Of a stretch of 64,000 bases of DNA, positions 25,413-35,247 are shown one piece after another (position 1 is the first letter of the stretch; each line of letters starts with the position of its first letter). Below the pieces are notes generated by a model that ran no database searches, had not been told where the DNA came from, and saw only the letters and a list, made by a program, of their open reading frames with translations. Where the stretch lies: contig NZ_QGLE01000002.1 in assembly GCF_003173035.1 (NCBI RefSeq), forward strand, positions 124,001-188,000. The letters are read 5' to 3'. Both the position numbers and the translations under genes were made by a program. Origin of the DNA: Zavarzinia aquatilis (lineage in GTDB: Bacteria; Pseudomonadota; Alphaproteobacteria; Zavarziniales; Zavarziniaceae).

Positions 25413-25609
25413 TGGCGGCGATCTACCTCGGCCTCGACGTCGGCAAGGAATTCCGCACCGTGGCGGTCTCGGATGTCGCGGCGCCGTCGACCGCCATCGT
25501 GCTGACCCTGGACGACACCAAGGTGACGGACAAGCAGCAGGTCATCGTCGCCCTGCAGGACCTGCGCAACTATCTGGTCGGGGCCGACTGGCCCCCGCCG
25601 GAAACCTGA
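25412..25609 (+). CDS. Small structural-region protein
   Basis: 65 residues, MAAIYLGLDVGKEFRTVAVSDV. It overlaps its neighbour start/stop and lies between capsid and tail genes. Function unknown. Confidence 0.5.
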   Translation: MAAIYLGLDVGKEFRTVAVSDVAAPSTAIVLTLDDTKVTDKQQVIVALQDLRNYLVGADWPPPET

Positions 25610-25630
25610 CCGCAGGCGCGCGAGGGCGGC

Positions 25631-26245
25631 ATGGCGCTGACCGATATCGACATTGCCAATGCCGCCCTGGTCAAGCTGGGCAACCCCCACCTCACGGCCT
25701 GGGAAGAGGCCTCGAAGGCCGGGCGCCTGATCCGGGGCGCCTACGCCCGCTGCCGCAACGCGGAACTTCAGCGGGCGCGCTGGTGCTTCTCCCTCGGCCG
25801 GGCCATGTTGCCGGCCCTGGCGGAGGCGCCGGCCTTCGGCTTCGCCCGCGCCTTCCGCCTGCCGATCGACTACCTCTCCCTCGTCCAGATCGGCCTCGAC
25901 GATGTGGGCTATCTCGCCGTCGGGCCGGAGTATCGGCAGGGCGATCCCGCCACCTGGTCGATCGAGGGCCGCGACCTCCTGACCGATCTGCCGGCACCCC
26001 TGCCCCTGCGCTATATCCGCCGGATCGAAGACCCGACCCTGTTTCACCCGCTGTTCGACGAGGTGCTGGCGATCGCCATCGCCCTCGAAATCTGCGAGGC
26101 CCTGACCTCGTCGACCGACAAGCGCGAAAGCCTCCACCAGGATTACAAGCTGGCCCGCCGCGACGCCGCCCGCATCGACGCGATCCAGAAGCACCCGGCC
26201 TATCCGCCCGATGGTCCCTGGTTGATGTCCCGGGTGATGGCATGA
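25631..26245 (+). CDS. Tail tubular protein A (gp11-like adaptor)
   Basis: 204 residues. MALTDIDIANAALVKLGN is the standard opening of the podovirus gp11-type adaptor that joins the portal to the nozzle. Length is near T7 gp11 (196). ATGA overlap with the nozzle gene. Confidence 0.82.
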   Translation: MALTDIDIANAALVKLGNPHLTAWEEASKAGRLIRGAYARCRNAELQRARWCFSLGRAMLPALAEAPAFGFARAFRLPIDYLSLVQIGLDDVGYLAVGPEYRQGDPATWSIEGRDLLTDLPAPLPLRYIRRIEDPTLFHPLFDEVLAIAIALEICEALTSSTDKRESLHQDYKLARRDAARIDAIQKHPAYPPDGPWLMSRVMA

Positions 26246-28482
26246 GAACCCGGCCGATCCTGACCGCCTTCAATGGCGGCGAAGCCTCGCCCCTCATGGG
26301 GGCGCGCACCGATTTCGCCAAATATCCGACCCTGTGCCGGCGCTTGGAGAATTTCATTCCCCTCGTTCAGGGCGCGGTCACCCGCCGCCCCGGCACGGGT
26401 TTCGTCCGCAAGGCGAAGGGTAAATGCTGGCTGGTGCCCTTCGAGTATTCGGTCGATCAGGCCTATATGCTCGAGGCCGGCGACAGCTACCTGCGCATCC
26501 ATCTGAACCATGGAACCCTGCTCGACGGCGCGGCGCCGCTGGAACTCGTGACGCCCTGGACCTTGCCGCTGTCGACGGATGGCGACGGCGCCTGCCGCCT
26601 GCGTCATGTGCAGTCGCGCGATGTCATGTACTGGGCTTGTGCCGGCGTGCCCCAACAGAAACTGTCGCGCCTCGGCGCGACGAACTGGACGCTGGAACGC
26701 CTGAAGACCCGGAACGGCCCCTTCAAGGATTTGAACGACGACAAGGCCGTAACGGTCTATGCCTCCGCCGCTTCGGGCAGCATCACCCTCACCGCCAGCG
26801 CCGACATCTTCCTGCCCGGCCATGTCGGCGCGCTGTTCTTCATCGAGATGAAGGACGGCGGCGGCCTGCTGCCGTGGGAACCGGGACAGGTGATCGCCGT
26901 CGACGATCTGCGCCGCAGCGATGGCAAGATCTATCGCTGCACGGCGGTCGAGGATGTCTCGGGGGCAGCCGAGGTCACCGGCACGGTCAAGCCGGTGCAT
27001 ACCTACGGGCGCGTCTGGGACGGTCACAACATCACGGGCGACGATCAGGACAACGGCGCCGAATGGGAATTCATCGGCTGCCCCTATGGCTTCGTCGAGA
27101 TCACCGCCGTTGCCTCCGGCACCTCCGCCACGGCGACCGTGACCGGCGACTGGGATCTGCCGCCGGGCGTGGTCGGCGCCGGCAACGCCACCTGGCGCTG
27201 GGCGCACGCCGCCTATTCCGATGTCGAGGGCTGGCCCGAGCAGATCGCCTTCTTTCGTAACCGCCTCGTCTTCGCCCGGGGCAGCCGCGTCGACTGCTCG
27301 GTCGCGGCGGACTATCAGAATTTCGCGTCCAAGGATTACGGCGTGCTGACCGCCGAAATGGCTGTCGCCCTGCAAATCCAGTCGCAGCGCAACAACCGCT
27401 GCCAGTGGCTGGCCCCGACCGGCGCCGGTCTGTTGATCGGCACCGCGGGCGGCGAATTCCTGTTGTCGGAACAGACTTCCTCCGAACCCTTCGGGCCGGA
27501 GAACGCCAAGGCGGCCCCCGTCACCGCCTACGGCAGCCGGGGCATTGTGCCGCCGCTGGTCGGCGCCACCTCCCTCTTCATCGCGCGCGCCGGGCGCAAG
27601 CTGCGCGCCGCCGCCTATTCGGTCGAGGCGGACGGCTTCACTGCCCCGGATCAGACCTGGGTGGCAGAGCACATCACGGCCTCCGGCGTGATCGGCCTTG
27701 CCTGGGCCGACCAGCCCCATGCCCTGCTGTGGGGCGTGCGGGTTGATGGCCAGCTGATCGCCTTCACCTTCGATGCCGACCAGCAGGTCTATGCCTGGTC
27801 GCGCCACCCCATGCGGGGAAAGGTCGAGGCCATCGGTGTCATCCCCGCGCCGCAAGGCGACGCCGACGAACTGTGGCTGTCCGTCGCGCGCGAGATCGAC
27901 GGCGAGACCGTGCGCCATATCGAATATCTGACGCCGACGCGGGATGCGACGGCGGCGCGGGACGAATGGTGGCACGTCGACGCCGGCCTGATGCTGCGCT
28001 CCGACGTCGATGTAACCTCGGTCACCGGGCTCGATCACCTTGAGGGCGAGACGGTGCAGGTCGCGGTCGATGGCGCGAGCCATCCCGACGCCGTGGTGAC
28101 CGCCGGTGCCATCGCGCTGGTCACCCCCGGGCGCACCATCCTCGCCGGCCTGCCCGCCCCCGCCGTGATCGAACCCATGACCCTCGACGTCGGCGGCGGC
28201 GCCGGCACCGCCCAGACCCTGACCCAACGCATCGCCAAGGTTTCACTCCGCCTCGTCAACACAGGCGGCCTCAAGGTCGGCCCCGACACCGCCCACCTCG
28301 ATCAGGCGTGGTTCCGCGAGCCGGCCGACATCATGGGTGCCGCCGCGGGCCTGTTCACCGGCGATTACGAGCTGGATTTCGACGGCCCATGGGGGGCGGG
28401 CGCCCGCTTCACCCTGGTCGCCGATGGCGTTCAGCCCTGCACCCTCGTCGGTGCCGTCATCGACATCACGACCAACGGGTGA
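26242..28482 (+). CDS. Tail nozzle / tail tubular protein B-like
   Basis: 746 residues. The beginning (FNGGEASPLMGARTDFAKYPTLCRRLENFIPL followed by RRPGTGFV) parallels the opening of T7 gp12 nozzle proteins. The large beta-propeller-like remainder fits a nozzle of about 790 residues. It follows the adaptor gene, as in T7. Confidence 0.75.
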   Translation: MRTRPILTAFNGGEASPLMGARTDFAKYPTLCRRLENFIPLVQGAVTRRPGTGFVRKAKGKCWLVPFEYSVDQAYMLEAGDSYLRIHLNHGTLLDGAAPLELVTPWTLPLSTDGDGACRLRHVQSRDVMYWACAGVPQQKLSRLGATNWTLERLKTRNGPFKDLNDDKAVTVYASAASGSITLTASADIFLPGHVGALFFIEMKDGGGLLPWEPGQVIAVDDLRRSDGKIYRCTAVEDVSGAAEVTGTVKPVHTYGRVWDGHNITGDDQDNGAEWEFIGCPYGFVEITAVASGTSATATVTGDWDLPPGVVGAGNATWRWAHAAYSDVEGWPEQIAFFRNRLVFARGSRVDCSVAADYQNFASKDYGVLTAEMAVALQIQSQRNNRCQWLAPTGAGLLIGTAGGEFLLSEQTSSEPFGPENAKAAPVTAYGSRGIVPPLVGATSLFIARAGRKLRAAAYSVEADGFTAPDQTWVAEHITASGVIGLAWADQPHALLWGVRVDGQLIAFTFDADQQVYAWSRHPMRGKVEAIGVIPAPQGDADELWLSVAREIDGETVRHIEYLTPTRDATAARDEWWHVDAGLMLRSDVDVTSVTGLDHLEGETVQVAVDGASHPDAVVTAGAIALVTPGRTILAGLPAPAVIEPMTLDVGGGAGTAQTLTQRIAKVSLRLVNTGGLKVGPDTAHLDQAWFREPADIMGAAAGLFTGDYELDFDGPWGAGARFTLVADGVQPCTLVGAVIDITTNG

Positions 28483-28486
28483 TCGC

Positions 28487-28924
28487 GTGATCGAGATCGT
28501 GCCCTTCATCCCCTCCCACCTCGCCCTGGTCGATCTGCAACCGGCCCAGGCCGAGGCGCGCGCCCTGATCGCGGGCGATTACGCCGCCGCGCTGGCCGAG
28601 GCCGGCCCGGCGGTTTCGCTCGCCGCCGACCGGCAACTGCGCGGCTGCATGGGGCTGGCCTGGCAATGGCCGGGCCGCGCCGTCGTCTGGGCCATGCTCT
28701 CGGACCGGATCGGCCCTTCCGGCATGGTCGCCCTGTCGCTGCGCGCCGCCCGCTGGCTGGACAGTCACGACTGGCGCCGGATCGAGGCCCATGTCGCGCC
28801 CGATCACGCCGCCGGCCATCGCTGGGTGAGCCTGTTCGGCTTCATCCACGAAGCGCGGCTCCGCCGCTACACCCCGACCGGCGGCGATGTCGACCTCTAC
28901 GCCCTCACGCGGGGGGGTGTCTGA
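28487..28924 (+). CDS. gp13-like ejection-accessory protein
   Basis: 145 residues from a GTG (28487). MVALSLRAARWLDSHDWRRIEAHVAPDHAAGHRWVSLFGFIHEARLRRY has a GNAT-acetyltransferase look, like the small T7 gp13 homologues in related phages. Acetyltransferase activity is unproved. It overlaps the next gene by one base. Confidence 0.6.
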   Translation: MIEIVPFIPSHLALVDLQPAQAEARALIAGDYAAALAEAGPAVSLAADRQLRGCMGLAWQWPGRAVVWAMLSDRIGPSGMVALSLRAARWLDSHDWRRIEAHVAPDHAAGHRWVSLFGFIHEARLRRYTPTGGDVDLYALTRGGV

Positions 28925-29460
28925 TGGACCCGTTCACCGCCTCGGCCCTGCTGGCCGGTTCCGCCGGCCTGCAGGCGGTCTCGTCCATCCAGCAGGGCAA
29001 TGCCGCCGCCTCGGCCGCCAACTGGAACGCCGGCCAGATGGACGCGGCCGCCACCCGCACCCTCGCCGCCACCAATGCCGAGGAAGACCGCCTGCGCCGC
29101 CAGCAGGCGCAGGAACTCGGCCGCCAGCGCGCCGCCTTCGCCGAAAGCGGGCTGGCCCCGTCCGGCTCCGTCCTCGACGTCATGACGGAGAGCGCGACCA
29201 ATGCCGAGCTGGACGCCCTGACCCTGCGCTATCGCGGTCAGGTCGAGGCCAACGACCTGCGCAATCAGGGCTCCATCACCCGCTGGCAAGGCCGCCAGGC
29301 CCGCCGCGCCGGCTACATCGGCGCCGGCGCCGCCCTGCTGTCCGGCGCCTCATCCTTCGCCGGAATGCCCGGTCTTGGCAGCGCGGGTGGCATCGCCAAG
29401 GGCGCCAAGGACTTCGGCACCGTAGCCGGCGCCTATTCCAGCCTGCCCAAGGTGATGTGA
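28924..29460 (+). CDS. Internal virion protein gp14-like
   Basis: 178 residues. A hydrophobic Ala/Gly-rich start, a long charged helix (RTLAATNAEEDRLRRQQAQELGRQRAAF) and a hydrophobic Gly/Ala end, as in the small core/ejection proteins that form a channel in the cell envelope. Position between gp13-like and gp15-like genes supports it. Confidence 0.65.
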   Translation: MDPFTASALLAGSAGLQAVSSIQQGNAAASAANWNAGQMDAAATRTLAATNAEEDRLRRQQAQELGRQRAAFAESGLAPSGSVLDVMTESATNAELDALTLRYRGQVEANDLRNQGSITRWQGRQARRAGYIGAGAALLSGASSFAGMPGLGSAGGIAKGAKDFGTVAGAYSSLPKVM

Positions 29461-32099
29461 TGGCCACGATCAACACCTATCAGCCCCGCGTCGCCCTGAC
29501 CGGCGCCGGCCGCGTGCCGCAGATCGACCCGGGCGCCGCCGCCGCCCCGGCCCGTGCCCTCGCCGGCGTCGGTCAGGCCCTCGGCCAGCTGGGCGATGCG
29601 GTCGATAAGGCGACCGAACAGGACGAGGTCCTGTGGGCGACCAGCGAGGTCGCCGCCGCGCGCGAGCGCTGGACGCGCGAAGCCCTCGACCGGCAGGGCA
29701 AGGTCGCCCCCGGCGCCCCCGGTTACACCGGCGGGCTGATCGCCGATTTCGACGCCGATCTGGCGGACCGCGTGAAGGCCGCGCCCAGCGGCCGAGCCGC
29801 CCGCTATCTGGAAGCGCGGATGGCCGATCTGCGCGGCGGCCTCTACGGCTCCGCCCTCACCTTCGAGGTGGGCGAGCGCCAGCGCAATCGCGCGGCCGTC
29901 TTCGGCGACCAGATCGACGCCGCCAGCCGCACGGTGGGCGCGGACCCGGGCCAGTACGACGCCGTGCTGCGCGACCTGACCGGCGCCCTGACCGGCCTCG
30001 ACCTGCCGCCCGACCAGCGCCAGCGCCTGGCCGATCGGGCGCGCGACGAAGTCTCCTTCGCCGCCGCCGTCACCGCCGGCCTGCGCGACCCCGCCGCCGC
30101 CCTGGGCGCCGCCGGCGCCTCGGGCGCGCCCCTGCCCCTGCCCCCCGCCTGGCAGGCGCCGGCGGCGACGGTCATGAAGATCTTCACCGATGCCGGCTAT
30201 TCGCCCGCCGCCGCCGCCGCGGTCGCCGGCCGCTTCGGTCAGGAAAGCGGCTTCGATCCGAACGCCGTGCATGACGGCGGCACGGGCCTCGGTATCGGCG
30301 GCTGGCGCGACCCGCAACCCGGCGAGGGGCGCAAGTCGGCCCTGGCTGCCTATGCCGCCGAACGGGGCCTCGATCCTCGCAGCATCGAGACCCAGGCCCG
30401 TTTCGCGCTGTTCGAGATGCAGACCGGCGAGAAGGCGATCGGCGACCGGCTGAAGGCGGCGGCCACGGTCGAGGATGCCGCGCGCATCATGATGGATTAC
30501 GAACGCCCGGCCGGCTGGACTGCCGCCGACCCGACCAAGGGCGCCGGCTGGGGCGAAGGTCTCGGCTATGCGCTCACCCTCGCCGGGGTCGATGCCGCGC
30601 ACGCCGTGCGCAACCCCGCCGCCTTGCCCGGCTTCGACGCCCTGCCCTGGGACAAGCAGCAACAGGCCATCGCCACCTTCCGCGCCGAGGCCAGCCGCCG
30701 CGAAACCGCCATGCGCGAGGCTCGCAGCCTCTACGCCGCGCAGGCGACGGAATTCGAGCGGATGATGAAACAGGGCTGGCAGCCGTCCCGCGCCGACCTC
30801 GCCACCCTGCGGGATCAAGCGACGGCGGCGGGCGACGCCGCGACCCTGACCAAACTCGCCACGGCCGAAGACCTGCTGGCCTTCCAGACCGTGGCCCGCA
30901 CCTGGTCGCCGGCCGAGCTGCAGGGCTTCGTCAATCAGGCGCGGTCCGGCATCGGCGCTTCGGGCGAAGTCTCCCCCGCGGCCGCGCAGAAACTCGACCT
31001 CGCCGAAGGCCTGCTGAACACCATGCGGTCGGAGCTGAAGGCCGATCCCCTGTCCTGGGCCGCCCGCGTCGGCCTCGTGCGGGTGCCCCCCCTCGATGCG
31101 GCCGACCCGGCCGCGCTGCGCACCCGCGTCGTCGCCGCCGAAACCGTGGCGCAGAAATACGGCGTCCCCACCCGCCTGCTGACCGCCGACGAGGCCCGCC
31201 AGATCGTCGCGCCGGTGGAGACCGCCCCGCCGGAGGGCAAGGCCCAGGCCCTCTATGGCGTGCTGGCCGGCGGCGCCCGTGATTTCGGCGAACACTGGCC
31301 CCGGGCCTTCCCCCAGCTCGAAGCGGCAGGCCTGCCCCCGGGCAGCGCCCGCGTCGCCGACGCCCTCGGCCGGGGCGACGATGCCGCCGCCCGCCGCCTC
31401 GTCCGCGCCATCACGGTGAAGCCGGGCGACCTGCCGGGCCGGCCCGCCAGCAGCGACAAGGATATCGCCGAGACCATTCAGGACGAGATCATGGCCGAAG
31501 GCCAGATCGGCGATGCCGTCTATGCCCTCGGCACCTCGGGCGATGGCGCTGCCCGCGCCGCCACCGACGGCGACGTGCTGCGCGCCGCCGTCCGCCTCCG
31601 CCTCGCGGACGGGGAGGACCTGACCAAGGCCGTGCGCGCCGCCGCCCGCGACCTCTATGGTCCCATCCACGCGGTCGACAATGGCGATGCCGGCGTCATC
31701 GCCCTGCCCGATCAGCTGGACGGCTACGGCCGGCCCGACAGCCGGGCGCAGCGCGCCTTCGACGGAAGGGTGACCGACGGTCTCGAACTGCTGCGCGCCG
31801 AAGCCCGCAAGCGCGCCGGGGCGGCGGTGACGCCGCCGGACGCGGCCAACCCGGGCGATGCCGACCATCTCCGCCGCTCGTCCGAACGCTGGCTGGATCA
31901 GCTGGTCGAGGATGGCCAGTGGCGCAACGTCGGCGCCGGCTTCGGTCTGGTCGATCCCGCCTCCGGCCTCGTCCTGTCCGGCCCCGGCGGCCCGATCATC
32001 TTCTCGGTCGACGAGGCCGTGAAGGCCTCCGATGCCGGGCTGGCGAACACGGACGCGGCGATCGGCGGCGCCCTGCCCGCGCTGGTGCCGGCGCCATGA
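29460..32099 (+). CDS. Internal virion protein with phage-tail-lysozyme domain (gp15/16-like)
   Basis: 879 residues. Residues about 238-355 form a phage tail lysozyme domain: VMKIFTDAGYSPAAAAAVAGRFGQESGFDPNAV with the catalytic Glu in GQESG, then LGIGGWR and the helix QARFALFEM. This would cut peptidoglycan so DNA can cross the wall. Long helical arms flank it, as in T7 gp15/gp16 ejection proteins. One-base overlap upstream and ATGA overlap downstream. Confidence 0.82.
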   Translation: MATINTYQPRVALTGAGRVPQIDPGAAAAPARALAGVGQALGQLGDAVDKATEQDEVLWATSEVAAARERWTREALDRQGKVAPGAPGYTGGLIADFDADLADRVKAAPSGRAARYLEARMADLRGGLYGSALTFEVGERQRNRAAVFGDQIDAASRTVGADPGQYDAVLRDLTGALTGLDLPPDQRQRLADRARDEVSFAAAVTAGLRDPAAALGAAGASGAPLPLPPAWQAPAATVMKIFTDAGYSPAAAAAVAGRFGQESGFDPNAVHDGGTGLGIGGWRDPQPGEGRKSALAAYAAERGLDPRSIETQARFALFEMQTGEKAIGDRLKAAATVEDAARIMMDYERPAGWTAADPTKGAGWGEGLGYALTLAGVDAAHAVRNPAALPGFDALPWDKQQQAIATFRAEASRRETAMREARSLYAAQATEFERMMKQGWQPSRADLATLRDQATAAGDAATLTKLATAEDLLAFQTVARTWSPAELQGFVNQARSGIGASGEVSPAAAQKLDLAEGLLNTMRSELKADPLSWAARVGLVRVPPLDAADPAALRTRVVAAETVAQKYGVPTRLLTADEARQIVAPVETAPPEGKAQALYGVLAGGARDFGEHWPRAFPQLEAAGLPPGSARVADALGRGDDAAARRLVRAITVKPGDLPGRPASSDKDIAETIQDEIMAEGQIGDAVYALGTSGDGAARAATDGDVLRAAVRLRLADGEDLTKAVRAAARDLYGPIHAVDNGDAGVIALPDQLDGYGRPDSRAQRAFDGRVTDGLELLRAEARKRAGAAVTPPDAANPGDADHLRRSSERWLDQLVEDGQWRNVGAGFGLVDPASGLVLSGPGGPIIFSVDEAVKASDAGLANTDAAIGGALPALVPAP

Positions 32100-35000
32100 C
32101 CGGCTATACCCCCCTCGTCCCCCTCGGCTCGCGGATCGACGCCATGACGCCCGCCGACTTCTGGCAGGGTGCCCTGACGCAGCACTATTCGACCGGCGGT
32201 GCCATCGGCGCCAGTCTGGCCGACGGGTTTCGGTCGTCCTTCGGCCTCGGCACCATCGTCCGCGAAGGGGAATTGCCGGCCGGCGCGCCGCCGGCGGTGA
32301 CCGATGTCGGCGACAGCGCCCCCCTCGATCCCGGCATGACGCGCGAGGCCGGCGGCTGGGGGCCTTACCGCCTGCAACCGGACGAACGCGCGGCCTACGA
32401 GGCCCGGCGCGCGGCCGCCCAGCCCCTGACCGAGGACGCCTGGAAAGCCTCGCCCTGGTATCGCGAGGCGATCCGCTGGGACAGCCGCATGAACCCGGCC
32501 CGGGCGGCGGCCCTGGCCGAACAGTGGGACCGCGACAATTTCCGCCGCACCCTCGCCGACCGGACGCCGACCTTCGCGGTGCAGACCATCGCCTCCATCG
32601 CCGGTCAGGCGCTGGACCCGGTGAACTATGTCCCCTTCTTCGGCCCCGCCGCCAAGGCCGCCGCCGCGGCGAAGGCGACCGCGATCCTGGGCAATGCCGT
32701 CGCCGGCCGGGTGATCGGCACCGGCCTCGTCGCCTCCCTCGATGCCGTCGCCAACACGGCCGCCTTCGGCTTCGCCAGCCGTCAGGCCCGGGGCGCCCTG
32801 GGCGACGATGTCTCCTTCAACGCCATGCTGGCCGAACTCGGCGGCGCCGCCGTCATCGGCGGCGTCTTCGGCGGTATCGAAGGCCTGGCCGGCTCCCGCG
32901 CCGCCGCCCTCGAACTCGCGGCGCGGCGGCCCGCCGCCGTCCACGCCCCGCTGAACGAGGCCGTGGGCGCGCTCGCGACAGGCCGCGACGTCGCCCTGTC
33001 GCCCCATGCCCAGGCCGCGATCGGCGAGGCCGGCCGCGCCGCTGGCGACCTGACCCTGAAGCCGGAGCCGCCCGCGCCCAGCCTGCCGCCCATCGCCGCC
33101 CGCGCGATCCGCGACGATGTCGCCATCACCCCGTCCGGCCGCGACGTGCCCGTCCGCTACGCCCTCGTCGAGGCGCGCGACCTGATCGCCTCCCATGGCG
33201 ACGACCTGCAGGTGAACCCCCGCTATCCCGCGGCGATCCAGCCGCGCGACCGGGGCCGCGATGCCTCCCGCCTGCAGGTCGAGGGCATCGCCCGCGACCT
33301 GCGGCCGGAATTGCTGATGGAACAGCCCCAGGCCGATCAGGGCGCCCCCATCGTCGGCGCCGACGGCGTCGTCGAAAGCGGCAACGGCCGGGTGATCGCG
33401 CTCCGCCGCGTCCTGGCCGAGGGCGGCGAGCGGGCGCAGGCCTACCGCCAGGCGCTGGCCGGGCGGGGCTATCCGGTCGACGGCATGGAAGCGCCGGTCC
33501 TCGTCCGCCTGCGCACCTCCCCCCTCGACGAGGCCGGCCGCGCCGCCTTCGCCCGCGACGCCAACACGCGGGCGACCGCCGCCATGTCGGCGACGGAACA
33601 GGCGCTGGCCGATGCCCGCAACCTGCCGGACACGGCCCTGAACCTGCACGAGGGCGGCGCCCTCACCCTCGGCGCCAACCGGGCCTTCGTCCGCGCCGTG
33701 ATGGACACGATCCCCGAGACGGAACGCGGCGCCCTGCTCGACGCCAAAGGCAATCTCTCGCGCGAGGGGTTGACGCGGATCGAAAATCTGCTGATCGCCC
33801 GCGCCTACGGCGCCCCGGACCTCCTCGCCCTTTTCACCGAGGCGACGGACCATAACCTTCGCGCCATAGCGGGCGCCCTGCTCGACGTCGCGCCCGAATG
33901 GGCGCGGATGCGCGCCCTTGCCGCCACCGGCCAGATCGACGCCGCGATGGATGTCACCCCCCGGCTGGTCGATGCCGTCCGCCTGGTGCGCCGCGCCCGC
34001 GCGGAAGGCCGCAACGTCGCCGAACTGGCGCAGCAGCGCGACATGTTCGGCGGCGACCTCGACCCGGTGACCCGGGCTTTCCTTCGCCTGATGTTCCGGG
34101 ACGATAGCTTCATCCGCCCGGTCGGCCGGGACCGTCTGGCCGAGGCGTTGGCTTTCTATGTCGGCGAAGCGGAAAAGACCCAGCCCGGCCCCGGCCTGTT
34201 CGGCGAAGCGGCCCAGCCCCTGCGCGTGCTCGAAACCGCGCGTGAAAAGCTCTATGGTGGCCCCGCCCGCGCGGACGAAAGCGACACGGCCGAGGCCCCG
34301 CCGCCCCGCCCCGCCAAGGGCGAAGCCGGCTGGCGCATCACGCCGGAAGAAATCGCCGCCCATGCCCCGATCGAGCCGGTGCGCCTGGCGCCGGAATGGG
34401 GCGACCTGACATCGCAACAGCGTCGGCAGCAGGCAAAGGACTGGATCGACGCCAACTTGCGGCATCGAAACTTGAGCAATGCAGAAATGGGCTGGAGCGA
34501 CATTACGGTCGGCTACAAGGCTGCGTCGAAACTCGTTTCGGACAGGCACAAGGAAGACGCCATCAGGCCCGCGGTCGAGCAGGAGGCTGTGCGCGCTTTG
34601 CCCGAACTGCTCGATCGCGCCATCTTGATCGAAACCCGGGCCGACCGTAAGAAAGATAGAAACATTCTGGCTGTGCATCGGCTCTACGCGCCGCTGCAAC
34701 TCGACGGACGTCTGTACCGTGTTCTGCTGACGATCAAGGATACGACCGCCGGCAGGCGGTTCTACGATCACCGGCTGACGGAGATCGTAGAGGTCGGTGC
34801 CGTCACTACTGAGGGGGGGGCGCCATCCGCGGAAGGCGCTGCCCGTCTCGGCCCGTCACCGACCTCCTCTGTCAGTTTGGAAAATCTTCTGGCCGGTGTC
34901 AACTTCGACGACGCCGTGCCCGTCCTGCCCGACCGCCTGTCCGACCTCGCCCCTGCCCGCGACGTCTCCTACGCCGCGCCGCCGCCGCCGCCGCCCGATG

Positions 35001-35245
35001 CCGGCGCCGCCGCGGCCGCGGCCACCACGGGCAAGCCCGAAGCCCTGACCGACCTCGCCGCCGACCTCGGCGTCGATCCCGCCTCGGGCGCCTATCCCGA
35101 AGAAATCGAGATCGAGAACCTGCGCGCCGAGGGCCGGCTGACCGAAGAACAGCGCGCCCTGCTGGACGAGGCCGACCGGGCCTTCGATCAGGCCGGCGCC
35201 AGCGCCGACGCCCTCGAAGCCGCCATCGCCTGCGGAAAGGTCTGA
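32096..35245 (+). CDS. Virion ejection protein fused to ParB-like and RNase-toxin-like domains
   Basis: 1,049 residues. Residues about 352-445 carry a DdrB-like ParB domain (NPRYPAAIQPRDR, VESGNGRVIALRRV). Residues about 765-905 carry a PBECR3-type (Barnase/EndoU/ColicinE5/RelE-like) nuclease segment: DITVGYKAASKLVSDRHKED, AVHRLYAPLQLDGRLYRVLLTIKD and RRFYDHRL. The C-terminal ends in a disordered Pro/Ala stretch and a charged helix. The nuclease segment has lower GC than the rest, hinting at a swapped-in domain. Both domain calls are from motif memory. Position predicts injection with the DNA. Confidence 0.7.
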   Translation: MTGYTPLVPLGSRIDAMTPADFWQGALTQHYSTGGAIGASLADGFRSSFGLGTIVREGELPAGAPPAVTDVGDSAPLDPGMTREAGGWGPYRLQPDERAAYEARRAAAQPLTEDAWKASPWYREAIRWDSRMNPARAAALAEQWDRDNFRRTLADRTPTFAVQTIASIAGQALDPVNYVPFFGPAAKAAAAAKATAILGNAVAGRVIGTGLVASLDAVANTAAFGFASRQARGALGDDVSFNAMLAELGGAAVIGGVFGGIEGLAGSRAAALELAARRPAAVHAPLNEAVGALATGRDVALSPHAQAAIGEAGRAAGDLTLKPEPPAPSLPPIAARAIRDDVAITPSGRDVPVRYALVEARDLIASHGDDLQVNPRYPAAIQPRDRGRDASRLQVEGIARDLRPELLMEQPQADQGAPIVGADGVVESGNGRVIALRRVLAEGGERAQAYRQALAGRGYPVDGMEAPVLVRLRTSPLDEAGRAAFARDANTRATAAMSATEQALADARNLPDTALNLHEGGALTLGANRAFVRAVMDTIPETERGALLDAKGNLSREGLTRIENLLIARAYGAPDLLALFTEATDHNLRAIAGALLDVAPEWARMRALAATGQIDAAMDVTPRLVDAVRLVRRARAEGRNVAELAQQRDMFGGDLDPVTRAFLRLMFRDDSFIRPVGRDRLAEALAFYVGEAEKTQPGPGLFGEAAQPLRVLETAREKLYGGPARADESDTAEAPPPRPAKGEAGWRITPEEIAAHAPIEPVRLAPEWGDLTSQQRRQQAKDWIDANLRHRNLSNAEMGWSDITVGYKAASKLVSDRHKEDAIRPAVEQEAVRALPELLDRAILIETRADRKKDRNILAVHRLYAPLQLDGRLYRVLLTIKDTTAGRRFYDHRLTEIVEVGAVTTEGGAPSAEGAARLGPSPTSSVSLENLLAGVNFDDAVPVLPDRLSDLAPARDVSYAAPPPPPPDAGAAAAAATTGKPEALTDLAADLGVDPASGAYPEEIEIENLRAEGRLTEEQRALLDEADRAFDQAGASADALEAAIACGKV

Positions 35246-35247
35246 CC

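Noticed and set aside
31898-34771. 957-codon minus-strand ORF
   Set aside because: Shadow of the ejection protein with ParB-like and nuclease domains; no recognisable motif.
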